Below, one piece after another: positions 15,707 through 24,514 of a stretch of DNA of 49,135 nucleotides. The DNA lies in contig JAWLCQ010000015.1 of the NCBI GenBank assembly GCA_041687095.1, forward strand, positions 1-49,135. Reading direction: 5' to 3'. Made by a program: the position numbers and the translations under genes. The stretch is from JAWLCQ01 sp041687095. Lineage in GTDB: Bacteria > Planctomycetota > Phycisphaerae > SM23-33. The notes beneath the pieces are model-generated. The model searched no databases. It was not told the origin of the DNA and saw nothing but the letters and a program-made list of their open reading frames with translations. Position 1 is the first letter of the stretch. Every line of letters starts with the position of its first letter.

Positions 15707-17518
15707 CTACCGCCGCAACACGAAGATCGCCAGGTCCGCGTGGAGGTTCGGGTCGTCCGTCACCTCCACGCCCTCCTCGGTGTCCAGGGCGATGCGGCGG
15801 TCGATGACGATTCCGCGGTCGGAGCAGAACTCCTCGAAGTCGCGGATGGAGAAGAAGCGGATGTTGGGCGTGTTGTACCAGTCGTAGCGGAGCAGCCCGC
15901 TGGTCCGCGGGGACCGCCCGTCCTCGGCCAGCACCCGCCGGTGCTTGTGGTACGCGAAGTTCGGGAAGCTCACCACGCCGCGCTGCCCCACGCGGAGCAT
16001 GTCCCCGATCACGACCTCCACGTCCTGCACCGCCTGAAGCGTCTGCGAGAGCACGACGCAGTCGAACTGCCCGTCGGCGAACGAGCCCAGGCCGCGGTTG
16101 AGGTCCATCTGCACCACGTCCAGGCCCTTGCGGGCGCAGGCGATGATGGGGGCCTCGTGCAGTTCCACGCCCATGATCCGCCGGTGCCCGCGCTGGCGGA
16201 GGCACTCGAGCAGGTCGCCCATCCCGCAGCCCAGGTCCAGCACGCTCGACGCGGGGGGGATGAGTTCGACGATGCGGTCGTAGTCGAGGCGGCGGGCGTG
16301 GAAGATGCTCGTGGGGTGCGTCCCGCACGTGGGGAGGGGGACGGAGGCGGGGACGGGCTCGCCCAGCAGGTCGTGCAGGAACGCGCGGAGCATCTCCCCG
16401 TAGCGGTCGGCGTCGTTGGGCAGCAGGAACGCGTCGTGCCCGCACGAACTGGTGATGTTGCAGTACGTCACCGGGCGATTGGCCGCGAGGAGGGCGTCGA
16501 CGATCTCGCGCGACTGGTCGGGCGGGAACAGCCAGTCGCTGCTGAAGCTCAGGACCAGCCAGCGGCACTCCGCGGGCCCCAGCGCCGCGGCCAACTCCTC
16601 GCGCGTGGACCCGAGGTGGAACAGGTCCATCGCCATCGTGAGGCTGATGTAGCTGTTGGCGTCGAAGCGCTCGACGAACTTGTCGCCCTGGTACCCGAGG
16701 TAGCTGCCGACGGAGAACTTCTTCTCGAACTCGGTGGGCACGTCGCGGGGGCGGAGGCGGTCGAGGTCGAACTTCTCGCGCATGGCCTCGCGGGAGAGGT
16801 AGGTGATGTGCCCGATCATGCGGGCGATGGCGAGCCCGACGAGCGGCCCCCCGCCCTCCCCGCCGTAGTACTGCCCGCCCAGAAAGCCCGGGTCGCGGAG
16901 GATGGCGTTGCGCCCGACGACGTCGAACGCCAGCGCCTGCGACGTCAGCCGCGGGGCCGTCGCGAGCGGCACGGCCCCCCGCAGCCGCCCGGGGTGCCGC
17001 CGCGCCCACTCCAGCACCACCTGCCCCCCCATCGACCCCCCCACCACCGCCAGCAACCGATCGATCCCCAGATGGTCCACCAGCATCCGCTGGGCCTCGA
17101 CCATGTCGCCCATGGTGATCGTGGGGAAGTCCTGCCCGTACCGCTGCCCGGTGGCCGGATTGAGGCTGTTGGGCCCGGTGGTCCCGCGGCACCCCCCGAG
17201 GACGTTGGGGCAGATCACGAAGAATCGGTCCGTGTCGATGAACCGCCCGCTCCCGACCGCCACGTCCCACCACCCGGGCAGGTCCTCCGGGTCGTGCTTC
17301 GCCACGTGCGAGTCCCCGCTGAGGGCGTGGCAGAGGAGGACGGCGTTGGAGCGGTCGGCGTTGAGCGTCCCGTACGTCTCGTAGGCGACGGTGACGCTCG
17401 GAAGCTCCCCGCCCCGCTCCAGCGTCATGGGGGCGTGGAAGGTGACGTGCTGCGCGTACGCCAGCGGCGCCGCCGTCCGCACGCTGTCGCTGCTGAGGAA
17501 CCCTTCGTCCTTGCTCAT
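15707..17518 (-). CDS. metX: Homoserine O-acyltransferase MetX fused to MetW
   Basis: 603 residues in one frame. Residues 1-390 are MetX, an alpha/beta hydrolase: nucleophile Ser162 in GGSMGG, Asp328 in SSDWLFP and His361 in CGHDAFL. Residues 400-603 are MetW: a class I methyltransferase-like fold with VLDLGCGMGDL at about 426-436, followed by GVELHEAPI. MetX acylates homoserine for methionine synthesis; MetW usually sits next to metX as a separate gene. The ATG at 17518 has GGAAGGG upstream. The roughly 1-kb leader carries hairpins, but no riboswitch was recognised. Confidence 0.95.
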   Translation of the reverse strand: MSKDEGFLSSDSVRTAAPLAYAQHVTFHAPMTLERGGELPSVTVAYETYGTLNADRSNAVLLCHALSGDSHVAKHDPEDLPGWWDVAVGSGRFIDTDRFFVICPNVLGGCRGTTGPNSLNPATGQRYGQDFPTITMGDMVEAQRMLVDHLGIDRLLAVVGGSMGGQVVLEWARRHPGRLRGAVPLATAPRLTSQALAFDVVGRNAILRDPGFLGGQYYGGEGGGPLVGLAIARMIGHITYLSREAMREKFDLDRLRPRDVPTEFEKKFSVGSYLGYQGDKFVERFDANSYISLTMAMDLFHLGSTREELAAALGPAECRWLVLSFSSDWLFPPDQSREIVDALLAANRPVTYCNITSSCGHDAFLLPNDADRYGEMLRAFLHDLLGEPVPASVPLPTCGTHPTSIFHARRLDYDRIVELIPPASSVLDLGCGMGDLLECLRQRGHRRIMGVELHEAPIIACARKGLDVVQMDLNRGLGSFADGQFDCVVLSQTLQAVQDVEVVIGDMLRVGQRGVVSFPNFAYHKHRRVLAEDGRSPRTSGLLRYDWYNTPNIRFFSIRDFEEFCSDRGIVIDRRIALDTEEGVEVTDDPNLHADLAIFVLRR

Positions 17519-18091
17519 CGATCCCTTCCCGAATCCGCGGGCGCCGCGTGGAGACGGTCGGCAAGCATCATGTGCCGTCCACAAACCTTCCCAACGCCCC
17601 CCGACTGCGTCGGGGGGGTGGCGTTCCGCACTGAGCGAGATCGGATCCCGCAGATTCGTCTCCAGCAGTGGGCTGGCTCACCCCCCGGACGCCGTCCGAG
17701 GGCGTTGCCGAAACCGTCTCTCACCGCGCCCCTTCCCGCGGGACAGGAGCGCAGCGCGATCGAGCGGCCGGGGCCGATACGAGGCAAGGGTCCGCGTCGC
17801 CGAGACTCTGCGCGCCGGCAGCGCTTGCCTGGATCCGTCACCGTCCAAGGCCGCATCGATCCCGTAAGGCCCCGCACGTTGCGGGACCGGGCTGGCGGGA
17901 GCACCTTCTCCCGCTCCGTCTCGGTCCGCTCGCCCAGGGGCGAACGTCCCACGGATGCGGGGCAGGTTGCCGTGCGGTCATAGGGCCAGTTCCCTCACGC
18001 ACTCTCGATGCACCCCCAATCCTACGCGCCCCCCCGCCCCCCGTCAAGAGGCGAACGCCGCTCACCGCGGCCAGGGCATCTCGGAGTTTCC
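17519..18091. other. Long gene-free leader of metXW
   Basis: The stretch 17519-18547 between metXW and the RRM gene contains no protein-like frame. Near metXW, 17593-17625 forms a hairpin with arms AACGCCCCCCGAC and GTCGGGGGGGTGGCGTT. The middle (17700-17990) has GC-rich pairs such as CCCGCAACGTGCGGG read on the minus strand, which may be structured RNA. Nothing matches a SAM, SAH, cobalamin or TPP riboswitch convincingly. Confidence 0.4.
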
Positions 18092-18231
18092 GTGGCATGG
18101 GCGTCTCGCCCATGGGTCCCACGGGCATCCTGCCCGTGGCGGTCAGCGGAGAGACCCCTGTGGACTGGGAGTGGTTGGCTCGCTGCAAGGCCGTTGTCAC
18201 CTCCCAGCAGGGGCGAGACGCCCGTGCCACG
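18092..18231. repeat. GGGCGTCTCGCCC / CACGGGCATCCTGCCCGTG hairpin repeat, copy 2
   Basis: 18092-18140 repeats the double-hairpin block of 9248-9297 with one or two changes. An inverted partial copy (GGGGCGAGACGCCC...GTGCCAC) at 18206-18231 gives the same nested arrangement. It lies in the long gap between metXW and the RRM gene. Confidence 0.82.
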
Positions 18232-18547
18232 GAGATGCGATGAGCCCGGATCCGCTCCCGCAGGCACGGGCCCTTGCCGCTCTCGCGCCCCCTGCCGCAC
18301 CCCGTGTTTGGGCCGACAAATTTTTCTGCGAGAAAATCCCGAATTCATAGCGCGCCGCGGCCGCCAGTGCGTATGATAATTTTGTTCGGTTCGTCTACGA
18401 AGATCGGCACGGGATACTAAGTTTTTTTCCCCGCCTGCAACTCTCGCCTGACGCTCCTGACTCCTTGGGCCGGAATCGAGCCTCTTTCGGAAGGATCCGC
18501 GAAAGCGAACACAGGATCCAAGTGCCTACATGACAGGAGACTCTCTC

Positions 18548-18892
<345 letters not shown>

Positions 18893-18912
18893 CCGCTCCT
18901 TCCAGAGCAATC

Positions 18913-18949
18913 ACGGGGCCCCGGTTTCGACCGGGGTCCCGTTTTTTTT
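18913..18949 (+). terminator. Rho-independent terminator of the RRM gene
   Basis: An 11-bp stem CGGGGCCCCGG / CCGGGGTCCCG (one wobble pair), a 6-nt loop TTTCGA, and a run of eight T directly after. It sits 21 nt past the stop codon. This is the only textbook intrinsic terminator seen in the window. Confidence 0.93.
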
Positions 18950-18970
18950 ATGCGCCCACGCCCCCCGCCG

Positions 18971-19010
18971 GGAGCCCTGCCCCCCCGGCATGGTCGCTTC
19001 AGCGACCATG
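18971..19010. repeat. Palindromic direct repeat, upstream copy
   Basis: Positions 18981-19010 are identical over 30 nt to 20711-20740, and the 10 nt before differ at two places. Inside is a 10-bp palindrome (arms CATGGTCGCT and AGCGACCATG, 2-nt loop). The two copies flank the sulfatase gene in direct orientation. Confidence 0.92.
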
Positions 19011-19084
19011 TCCACGGCCCGCCCTTGCACTCCCCCCCGCCCCGCGATACCCTCCCCTCGTCCCCCAAGCACAAGGACCCCCGC

Positions 19085-20710
19085 ATGCCGCGCCACCCCC
19101 ACATCCTGCTGATCTGCACCGACGAGCAGGCCCCGCAGTACATGGGCTGCATGGGCGACCCCATCGCCCGCACGCCGAACCTCGACCGCCTCGCCGCCCG
19201 CGGAGCCCTCTTCCGCAACGCCTACTGCAACAACCCCATCTGCGTCCCGGGACGTTACTCCATCCTCACCGGCCGCTACGTCCGCGAGCTGGGCTCGCTG
19301 GAGTACGGCAGCGGGCTCGACCCGCGCGCGTGGACCTACCCCAAGCACTTCGCCCGCGCGGGGTACCAGACCACCTGCGTCGGGAAGCAGCACTTCATGG
19401 GCCTGGAGCAGATGCACGGGTGGATGTTCCGCCCCTACGGGGACATGGAACTCGACCGCCACTTCGGGCGCCCCAAAATTCCGGGCTTCGCGGGCGACCC
19501 GCTGGCGGGCACGCTCGGTCCCATCCCCGGACGGCCCCCGGGCAACCTCGCCGGGTGGGTCCGCACCGCCGGGCCGAGCGACAAGGGCTTCGCCAACTTC
19601 GACCGCATGACCAACGCCGCCGCCCTCCTCCACCTGCAGGACTACTTCCAGCCCGTCATCATGGGCGAGTACGAACCGGACCGCCCCCTGCTGTTCGAGG
19701 TCAGCTACAAGTGCCCGCACTGGCCGTTCTGGGCCCCGAAGGACCTCTTCGACCACTACCGCAACCAGGTCTCGCTGCCCCGCATACCGCCCGACGAACC
19801 GGGCAACTTCTTCCTCGACGGCGTCCGCCAGGGCGAAGCCCCCTTCGCCAACACGCCCGACGAGATCCTCAACGCCCGCGCCGCCAACTACGCCCTCATC
19901 GAACTCGTCGACCGCCGCATCGGGGAGATCCTCCAGTGCGCCCAGGACCTGGGCATCCTCGATGACATGCTGGTGCTCATGCACTGCGACCACGGGGAGA
20001 TGAACGGCAACCACGGCTGCTGGGGCAAGGGCCGCCCCTACGAGCACTCCGCCCGCGTCCCGCTCCTGGTCTCCTTCCCGGGCGCCATCCCCGCCGGAAC
20101 CGTCATCGACACGCCCGTGTCCAACGTGGACATCTTCCCCACGCTGTGCGACTACGCGGGGATCGACACGCCCCCGGACCTCCGCGGGGAAAGCCTCCGC
20201 GGGCTCATCGACGCCACGGCCAGCCAGCGTCCGCCGACCAGCCAGCTACCGGGCGAGCAGCGGCCCGGCGGCCAGCGGCCGGGCGGGCAGCGCCCGGGAG
20301 AGCAACGACCGGGCAGCCAACTGCCCAGCGAGCAGCGTTCGGGAGAGCAGCGCCTTGGCGACCAGCGGCCGGGCGGGCCCGCGGACCTGGAGCACTGGCG
20401 CTCGCGCCCGATCATCAGCGAGTTCTTCAACTTCCGCCGCGGCTGGGCCATGGTCCGCCGCGGCAACCTCAAGTACGTGGACTACTGGGGCCACCCCGAC
20501 AACGAGTTCCCCCTCGACGTCTGGGATCGCACGGGTTGGCAGCGGGCGACGCAGCTGTTCGACCTCGCCCGCGACCCCGACGAACTCACCAACCTCGCCG
20601 CCGACCCCGCCCACGCCGCCACCTGCGACGACCTGCAGTCCATCCTCGACGTCCTCCCCACCCCCCACCGCTGGAACGAACCCGCCGACACCCGCCGCCT
20701 GGAACCCTGA
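19085..20710 (+). CDS. Sulfatase with internal hexapeptide repeats
   Basis: 541 residues starting MPRHPHILLICTDEQ, no signal peptide seen. The formylglycine site is Cys53-Val-Pro-Gly-Arg57 (CxPxR) in NNPICVPGRYSILTG. The metal-binding DEQ near the N-terminus, VGKQHFM, and MHCDHGEMNGNHG with WGKG support an active type I sulfatase. It probably removes sulfate from a carbohydrate; a formylglycine-generating enzyme must be elsewhere. Residues about 379-430 are a degenerate repeat of the type G-E-Q-R-P-G, inserted before the conserved C-terminal subdomain (RPIISEFFNFRRGWAMVRRG). The start at 19085 fits homologous N-termini; upstream frame is repeat. Confidence 0.9.
   Translation: MPRHPHILLICTDEQAPQYMGCMGDPIARTPNLDRLAARGALFRNAYCNNPICVPGRYSILTGRYVRELGSLEYGSGLDPRAWTYPKHFARAGYQTTCVGKQHFMGLEQMHGWMFRPYGDMELDRHFGRPKIPGFAGDPLAGTLGPIPGRPPGNLAGWVRTAGPSDKGFANFDRMTNAAALLHLQDYFQPVIMGEYEPDRPLLFEVSYKCPHWPFWAPKDLFDHYRNQVSLPRIPPDEPGNFFLDGVRQGEAPFANTPDEILNARAANYALIELVDRRIGEILQCAQDLGILDDMLVLMHCDHGEMNGNHGCWGKGRPYEHSARVPLLVSFPGAIPAGTVIDTPVSNVDIFPTLCDYAGIDTPPDLRGESLRGLIDATASQRPPTSQLPGEQRPGGQRPGGQRPGEQRPGSQLPSEQRSGEQRLGDQRPGGPADLEHWRSRPIISEFFNFRRGWAMVRRGNLKYVDYWGHPDNEFPLDVWDRTGWQRATQLFDLARDPDELTNLAADPAHAATCDDLQSILDVLPTPHRWNEPADTRRLEP
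20217..20376 (+). repeat. In-frame 18-nt degenerate repeats within sulfatase
   Basis: About eight units of 18 nt encoding G-E-Q-R-P-G variants (GGQRPG, GSQLPS, GEQRLG, GDQRPG). Variation is at first and third positions of each unit. It keeps the reading frame. Confidence 0.88.
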
Positions 20711-20740
20711 CCCCCCGGCATGGTCGCTTCAGCGACCATG
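20711..20740. repeat. Palindromic direct repeat, downstream copy
   Basis: Identical over 30 nt to 18981-19010; begins on the base after the sulfatase stop codon TGA. Can fold as a 10-bp hairpin. Confidence 0.92.
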
Positions 20741-20789
20741 TTCGGCCTGGAAGCCCGGTTCCTGACTCCTGGTTCCCCCCCCTCCCCCG

Positions 20790-21572
20790 CTACACCGGGG
20801 GGGCGTTGGGCTTCATCTTCTGGATCCACTCGTAGTAGTCGAGCATCTTGAGGTCGCTGGCGGCGGCGCGGTCGATGTAGACCTTGGCGAACGGGTGGAG
20901 CTGCAACGCCGACGCGGTGACCATGCCGGTGACGGGGCCCTCGATCATGGCGGCGACGGCGGCGGCCTTGTTCTTGCCGCCGGCCATCAGGAGGATCGCC
21001 CGGGCCTCGAGGATGGTCCCCACGCCCATGGTGATGGCGTAGACGGGGACGTCCTCGCGGCGGTCGAAGAAGCGGGCGTTGTCGTCGATGGTGGGCTTGG
21101 CGAGCGTCTTGAGGCGGGTTCGCGAACTGAGCGAGCTGGTGGGCTCGTTGAACCCGATGTGCCCGTCGGAGCCGATCCCCAGCACCTGCAGGTCGATCCC
21201 CCCGCACTCCTGGATCCGCTGCTCGTACCACTGGCAGAACGCGCGGTAGTTGCTCGTCGAGCCCGAGGGGATGTGGATGTTCTGCGGGGGAATGTTCACG
21301 TGCCGAAAGAGGTTCTCGTGCATGAAGTGGTGGTAGCTCTGCGTGTGCTTCGAGGGCAGCCCCACGTACTCGTCGAGGTTGAACGTCATCGCCCGCGAGA
21401 AGTCCAGCGACTCCTCGCGGTGCAGCCGGGCCAGCTCCCGGTAGAGCCCCAGCGGCGTGGAGCCCGTGGCGAGCCCCAGCACGGCCGAGGGCTTGGAGTT
21501 CAGAAGGTCCGCGACCTGCTTGGCCGCCAGCCTGCTCATCTCCTCAGGGGTGTCGGCGAGGATAACTTCCAT
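20790..21572 (-). CDS. nagB: Glucosamine-6-phosphate deaminase NagB
   Basis: 260 residues with the full NagB pattern: GLATGSTPLGLYREL, FNLDEYVGL, SYHHFMHENLF, GIGSDGHIGFNEP (substrate and catalytic Asp/His region) and TMGVGTILEA. It converts glucosamine-6-phosphate to fructose-6-phosphate and ammonia. Start ATG at 21572 has AAAGGA 8 nt upstream and matches family length (about 260-266). Placement between two sulfatases suggests catabolism of sulfated amino sugars, an inference from context. Confidence 0.96.
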   Translation of the reverse strand: MEVILADTPEEMSRLAAKQVADLLNSKPSAVLGLATGSTPLGLYRELARLHREESLDFSRAMTFNLDEYVGLPSKHTQSYHHFMHENLFRHVNIPPQNIHIPSGSTSNYRAFCQWYEQRIQECGGIDLQVLGIGSDGHIGFNEPTSSLSSRTRLKTLAKPTIDDNARFFDRREDVPVYAITMGVGTILEARAILLMAGGKNKAAAVAAMIEGPVTGMVTASALQLHPFAKVYIDRAAASDLKMLDYYEWIQKMKPNAPPV

Positions 21573-21879
21573 GGCGATGATCCTTTGCAGCGGTTGAACG
21601 ACAGCGCCCCGCCGGAACGACGAGCACCCAAGCCACGCCCCCCGGCGGAGGTGCGAGTGCGGATTGTAGACCGACCCCCAAGGGGACCGCAAGGGCTCGA
21701 CTGCACTCAGCAGGGCCATGGCCAAGCCGCAGTCGCGGGTGCCACGGCTGCGCTGTTCGCAGCCGTGCTCGCACGAGCGCCCGGCGGAATACAGACTCTG
21801 CGAACCCGCGCCGCCCGGCGGACCGGACTGTGCGAAGGCCCGACTGCTCGGCCCCGCGTCCCGCCCCCGGCCGGCCGCG
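21573..21879. repeat. Gene-free stretch with CGGCTGCG hairpin
   Basis: The 307 nt upstream of nagB hold no gene. A hairpin with arms CACGGCTGCG and CGCAGCCGTG is centred near 21754 and extends into CTCGCACGAGCG. The rest shows no motif I can name; a nagB promoter must lie here. Confidence 0.6.
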
Positions 21880-22095
21880 TCAGCCTCGCGCGTAGGGGCA
21901 CGAGCCGCTCTTGCACGTCTGCCCGCACGCGGGGGCGGCCGCTTCCGGCGCGGCCTGCGCGGCGAACGTGCTGAACTGCTTCTGCGTCCGCGTGGACGCA
22001 CACTTCTCGCACGGGTGCGGACCGCGCTTGCCCGCGGCCTCCAGGAACTCCGTCACGTGTCCGCACTCATCGCACTTGTACTCGAAGATCGGCAT
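21880..22095 (-). CDS. FmdB-family zinc-ribbon protein
   Basis: 71 residues starting MPIFEYKCDECGHVTEF, the hallmark of the FmdB/CxxC_CxxC_SSSS family; zinc ligands Cys8, Cys11, Cys29, Cys32 (HPCEKC). An Ala-rich linker leads to a second small Cys-rich tail (ACGQTCKSGSCPY) common in planctomycete members. Starts 12 nt after the sulfatase stop, so is co-transcribed with it. Role is unclear; the family is linked to regulation. Confidence 0.92.
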   Translation of the reverse strand: MPIFEYKCDECGHVTEFLEAAGKRGPHPCEKCASTRTQKQFSTFAAQAAPEAAAPACGQTCKSGSCPYARG

Positions 22096-22107
22096 AGGGT
22101 TTCCTTG

Positions 22108-23514
22108 CTACCACGCGTCGGCGATCGTCGCCCGCTCGCTCTCGACGTCCTCGAACCACGTCTCCAGCTCGCGCAGGAGGCGGTGGGCCACGTCGGGGTG
22201 CTGGTCGGCGAGGTTGGTCCGCTCCAGCGGGTCCTGCGCGATATTGTACAGCTCCGGGGGCGGGGGCGGAGGGACATCTCGCGGCGGGTCGGGCTCCTGG
22301 ATCACCCCATGCTCCACGAAGTAGTCGTACTCGTACATGGACGTCCGCAGCCAGTGGATGTCCGGGACGGCCATCGTCTCGCGAATCGCCGGCCGCACGA
22401 GCTTCCAGTCCCCGTCGCGCACGGCCGCGTTGCTCGTGACCAGCGGCGTGTAGCGGTTCCACTGCCAGAACCGCTTCGTGACGGTCCTCCCGCCCTCCCC
22501 GCGGAGCACCGGTAGCACGTCGATCCCGTCGAGCGCGGGCGAGTCCGTGGGCTTCTGCACCCCCGCGGCCGTCAGGAGCGTCGGGAACCAGTCGCTGAAG
22601 TGCACCATGTCCTCGCATGTCCGCCCCCCGCCCAGGCCCCCGTCGGGCCAGCGGAGGAGCATCGGGACGCGGACCCCGCCCTCGTACGTGCTGCCCTTCG
22701 CCCCGTGCCACTGGCAGTTGAACCGCGTGGTGCACTGGTCGCCCGTACCCCCGAACTGCGGACCGTTGTCGCTCGTGAACAGCACGATCGTGTTGTCCCG
22801 CAGCCCGCAGCGGTCGAGCGTCTCCAGGACGCGGGCGATGCCCTTGTCCATGCGGGCGATCATGGCGTAGATGCACTTGACGCCCGGGTTCAGGTCCTCG
22901 CGGTCGGCCCAGGGGGCGAGTTCCTCCTCGGGCACCTGCAGCGGGGTGTGCGGGGCGTTGTACGTCAGGTGCAGGAAGAACGGCGCGTCGCCTTTGTGGC
23001 GCTCGATGAACCCGCACGCCTCCTCCGTCCAGACGTCGGTGAGGTAGCGTCCGTCGGCGCGGCGGACGTCGTAGCCGGACTCGATCCGCCAGTCCCAGTA
23101 GTCGTGCATGCCCCCGCGGAAGCAGACGGCTTCGTCGAACCCGCGCTGCATGGGGTGGTAGCGCTTGTCGAACGCCCCGAGATGCCACTTGCCCATGAGC
23201 CCCGTGGTGTAGCCCGCCTGGCGGAGCACGTCGGCGAGCGTGACCTCGCGGAGGGCCAGCCGCTCCAGCCCCCGCCACTCCAGCGTGTCGATGGACCCCG
23301 TGCGGTGCGGGTAGCGCCCCGTGAGGATGCACGCCCGCGAGGGGTTGCACACGGGGCTCCCGGTGTACTGCTGCGTCAGGCAGACGCTCTCGTCCATCAG
23401 CGCATCCAGCGCCGGTGTCCGCGACAGCCCGCTGTTGAACCGCGAGAAATCGCCATAGCCCATGTCGTCCGCCAGGATGAACACGATGTTCGGCCGTCGG
23501 GTCGCTGCACTCAC
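22108..23514 (-). CDS. Arylsulfatase-type sulfatase
   Basis: 468 residues, MSAATRRPNIVFILADDMGYGD with the metal-binding DD pair, and formylglycine signature SPVCNPSRACILTGR (Cys56-x-Pro58-Ser-Arg60). GLMGKWHLG, PFFLHLTYNAPHTPL and FTSDNGPQFG provide the other conserved active-site blocks. No signal peptide is seen. The product likely hydrolyses sulfate esters on a polysaccharide. It heads a two-gene operon with the FmdB protein and is only distantly like the sulfatase at 19085. Confidence 0.95.
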   Translation of the reverse strand: MSAATRRPNIVFILADDMGYGDFSRFNSGLSRTPALDALMDESVCLTQQYTGSPVCNPSRACILTGRYPHRTGSIDTLEWRGLERLALREVTLADVLRQAGYTTGLMGKWHLGAFDKRYHPMQRGFDEAVCFRGGMHDYWDWRIESGYDVRRADGRYLTDVWTEEACGFIERHKGDAPFFLHLTYNAPHTPLQVPEEELAPWADREDLNPGVKCIYAMIARMDKGIARVLETLDRCGLRDNTIVLFTSDNGPQFGGTGDQCTTRFNCQWHGAKGSTYEGGVRVPMLLRWPDGGLGGGRTCEDMVHFSDWFPTLLTAAGVQKPTDSPALDGIDVLPVLRGEGGRTVTKRFWQWNRYTPLVTSNAAVRDGDWKLVRPAIRETMAVPDIHWLRTSMYEYDYFVEHGVIQEPDPPRDVPPPPPPELYNIAQDPLERTNLADQHPDVAHRLLRELETWFEDVESERATIADAW

Positions 23515-23593
23515 GTTGCACTCCTCTCCGCTTCAGGATGACCGCCCGATCCTACCCGAACCGCCCCCCCGCGTCACCCCCCTCCGCCGCGCG

Positions 23594-24469
23594 TCACCGG
23601 CCGTCTCGCCTCGCCCGCCGCACACGGTACAGCCGCTCCGTGAACCCGCCTTCGTTCTCGAACGCGGACGCCAAGGTGGCAATCTGGCGGCTCAGGAGCG
23701 CAGTGGCGACACCGACGAGCACGAGGGCGGCGTTGGCGGCGATGGCTTGGACGGACTCCATGGACGGAATGGACTCCATGGACTCTATGGACTTCATGGA
23801 CGCTATGGACGGTGCGGTCTCGGCGCAAGGGGCCGGTCCATCCGGTCCATGGGGTCCATAAGGTCCATCCTGTCCATGAGGTCCATTCCGTCCATTCCGT
23901 CCATCCACCCGGGTCCGCGTCTGCTGGTCATACGCACTCTTCACCCACCGCGCCACGTCGTCGGCCGAGGTGCAGCGACGGTCCACCAGGGCACGACGCC
24001 TCGGGTCCTCCGGCGCCCACAGTGTCGCTCCGCGCTGGCGAAGGAAGTCCTCGTAGTCCAGGCGCAGTTCCTCCAGACTGGCCTTGGCGACGTTGGTGAG
24101 CTTGAGTTCGGTCTTCTTCGAGGTCCCGCTCGCGACGCTCCCCTCGGCGATGTTCTGCACGCCCGACCGGGCGGCCTGGACCATCTGATCGTGGGTCCGG
24201 CTGCGACGGTCGATGAACCGGTCGCAGAAGCGCACGGTGACATCGTACACCAGTTGCGCCACCTGAAAGCTCTTCAGCCGCCGATACCCGCCGTGCTTCG
24301 GAAGGAGCGGTTCGAGGCCCTCGCCCTCGCTCCGCCCCTGCCGCCCCCGCGGGGCCTGTTGGCCCTGCCGCCCTTGCTGATTGCACTGCCCATCCTGTCC
24401 ACGCCCCTCCTGCCCATTCCCGTCCTGCCTATTCCGTCCATACTGTCCCTCCTGTCCATTCCCACCCAT
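23594..24469 (-). CDS. Four-helix-bundle suffix protein with repeat insertions
   Basis: 291 residues. The core (about 55-185) matches the four-helix-bundle suffix-domain family related to S23/Avd proteins: KHGGYRRLKSFQVAQLVYD, then SRTHDQMVQAARSGVQNIAEGS, KKTELKLTNVAKASLEELRL and YEDFLRQRGATLW. Three stretches are low complexity: N-terminus about 1-48 (NGQEG/RQDG units), about 187-210 (GRNGPHGQDG units) and about 218-236 (SIESMESIPSMES). Each comes from 9-nt DNA repeats (GTCCATNNG or its complement). The C-terminus has a likely TM or amphipathic helix (IAANAALVLVGVATALLS). AAAGGAG precedes the ATG. Function unknown; the fold binds nucleic acid or partner proteins in other systems. Confidence 0.85.
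   Translation of the reverse strand: MGGNGQEGQYGRNRQDGNGQEGRGQDGQCNQQGRQGQQAPRGRQGRSEGEGLEPLLPKHGGYRRLKSFQVAQLVYDVTVRFCDRFIDRRSRTHDQMVQAARSGVQNIAEGSVASGTSKKTELKLTNVAKASLEELRLDYEDFLRQRGATLWAPEDPRRRALVDRRCTSADDVARWVKSAYDQQTRTRVDGRNGRNGPHGQDGPYGPHGPDGPAPCAETAPSIASMKSIESMESIPSMESVQAIAANAALVLVGVATALLSRQIATLASAFENEGGFTERLYRVRRARRDGR
23755..23905. repeat. Inverted pair of 9-nt arrays inside the four-helix gene
   Basis: TGGACTCCA-type units (23755-23810) are followed by the complementary GGTCCATNN units (23833-23905). Both arrays are translated in the gene and can pair with each other. Confidence 0.88.
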
Positions 24470-24514
24470 CGTGCCAGTCTCCTTTGGATACGCCGGAACG
24501 GTTACGCTCGCCCC

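Noticed and set aside
14055..17564. A 1169-codon open frame on the minus strand
   Set aside because: It runs antisense to the lipoprotein, through the N gap and out of frame over metXW; composition is Arg/Pro/Gly-rich with no domain. It is a product of high GC.
17515..17952. A 145-codon minus-strand frame upstream of metXW
   Set aside because: Arg/Gly-rich without pattern, includes a GC hairpin and no homology-like motif; treated as leader.
17700..17990. Cobalamin or SAM riboswitch upstream of metXW
   Set aside because: A CCCGCAACG word recalls part of the cobalamin element, but the other conserved blocks and their order are missing.
18981..20740. Sulfatase as an integron gene cassette
   Set aside because: The flanking repeats are simple palindromes without the R'/R'' boxes of attC sites and no integron integrase is present; kept only as a repeat-flanked gene.
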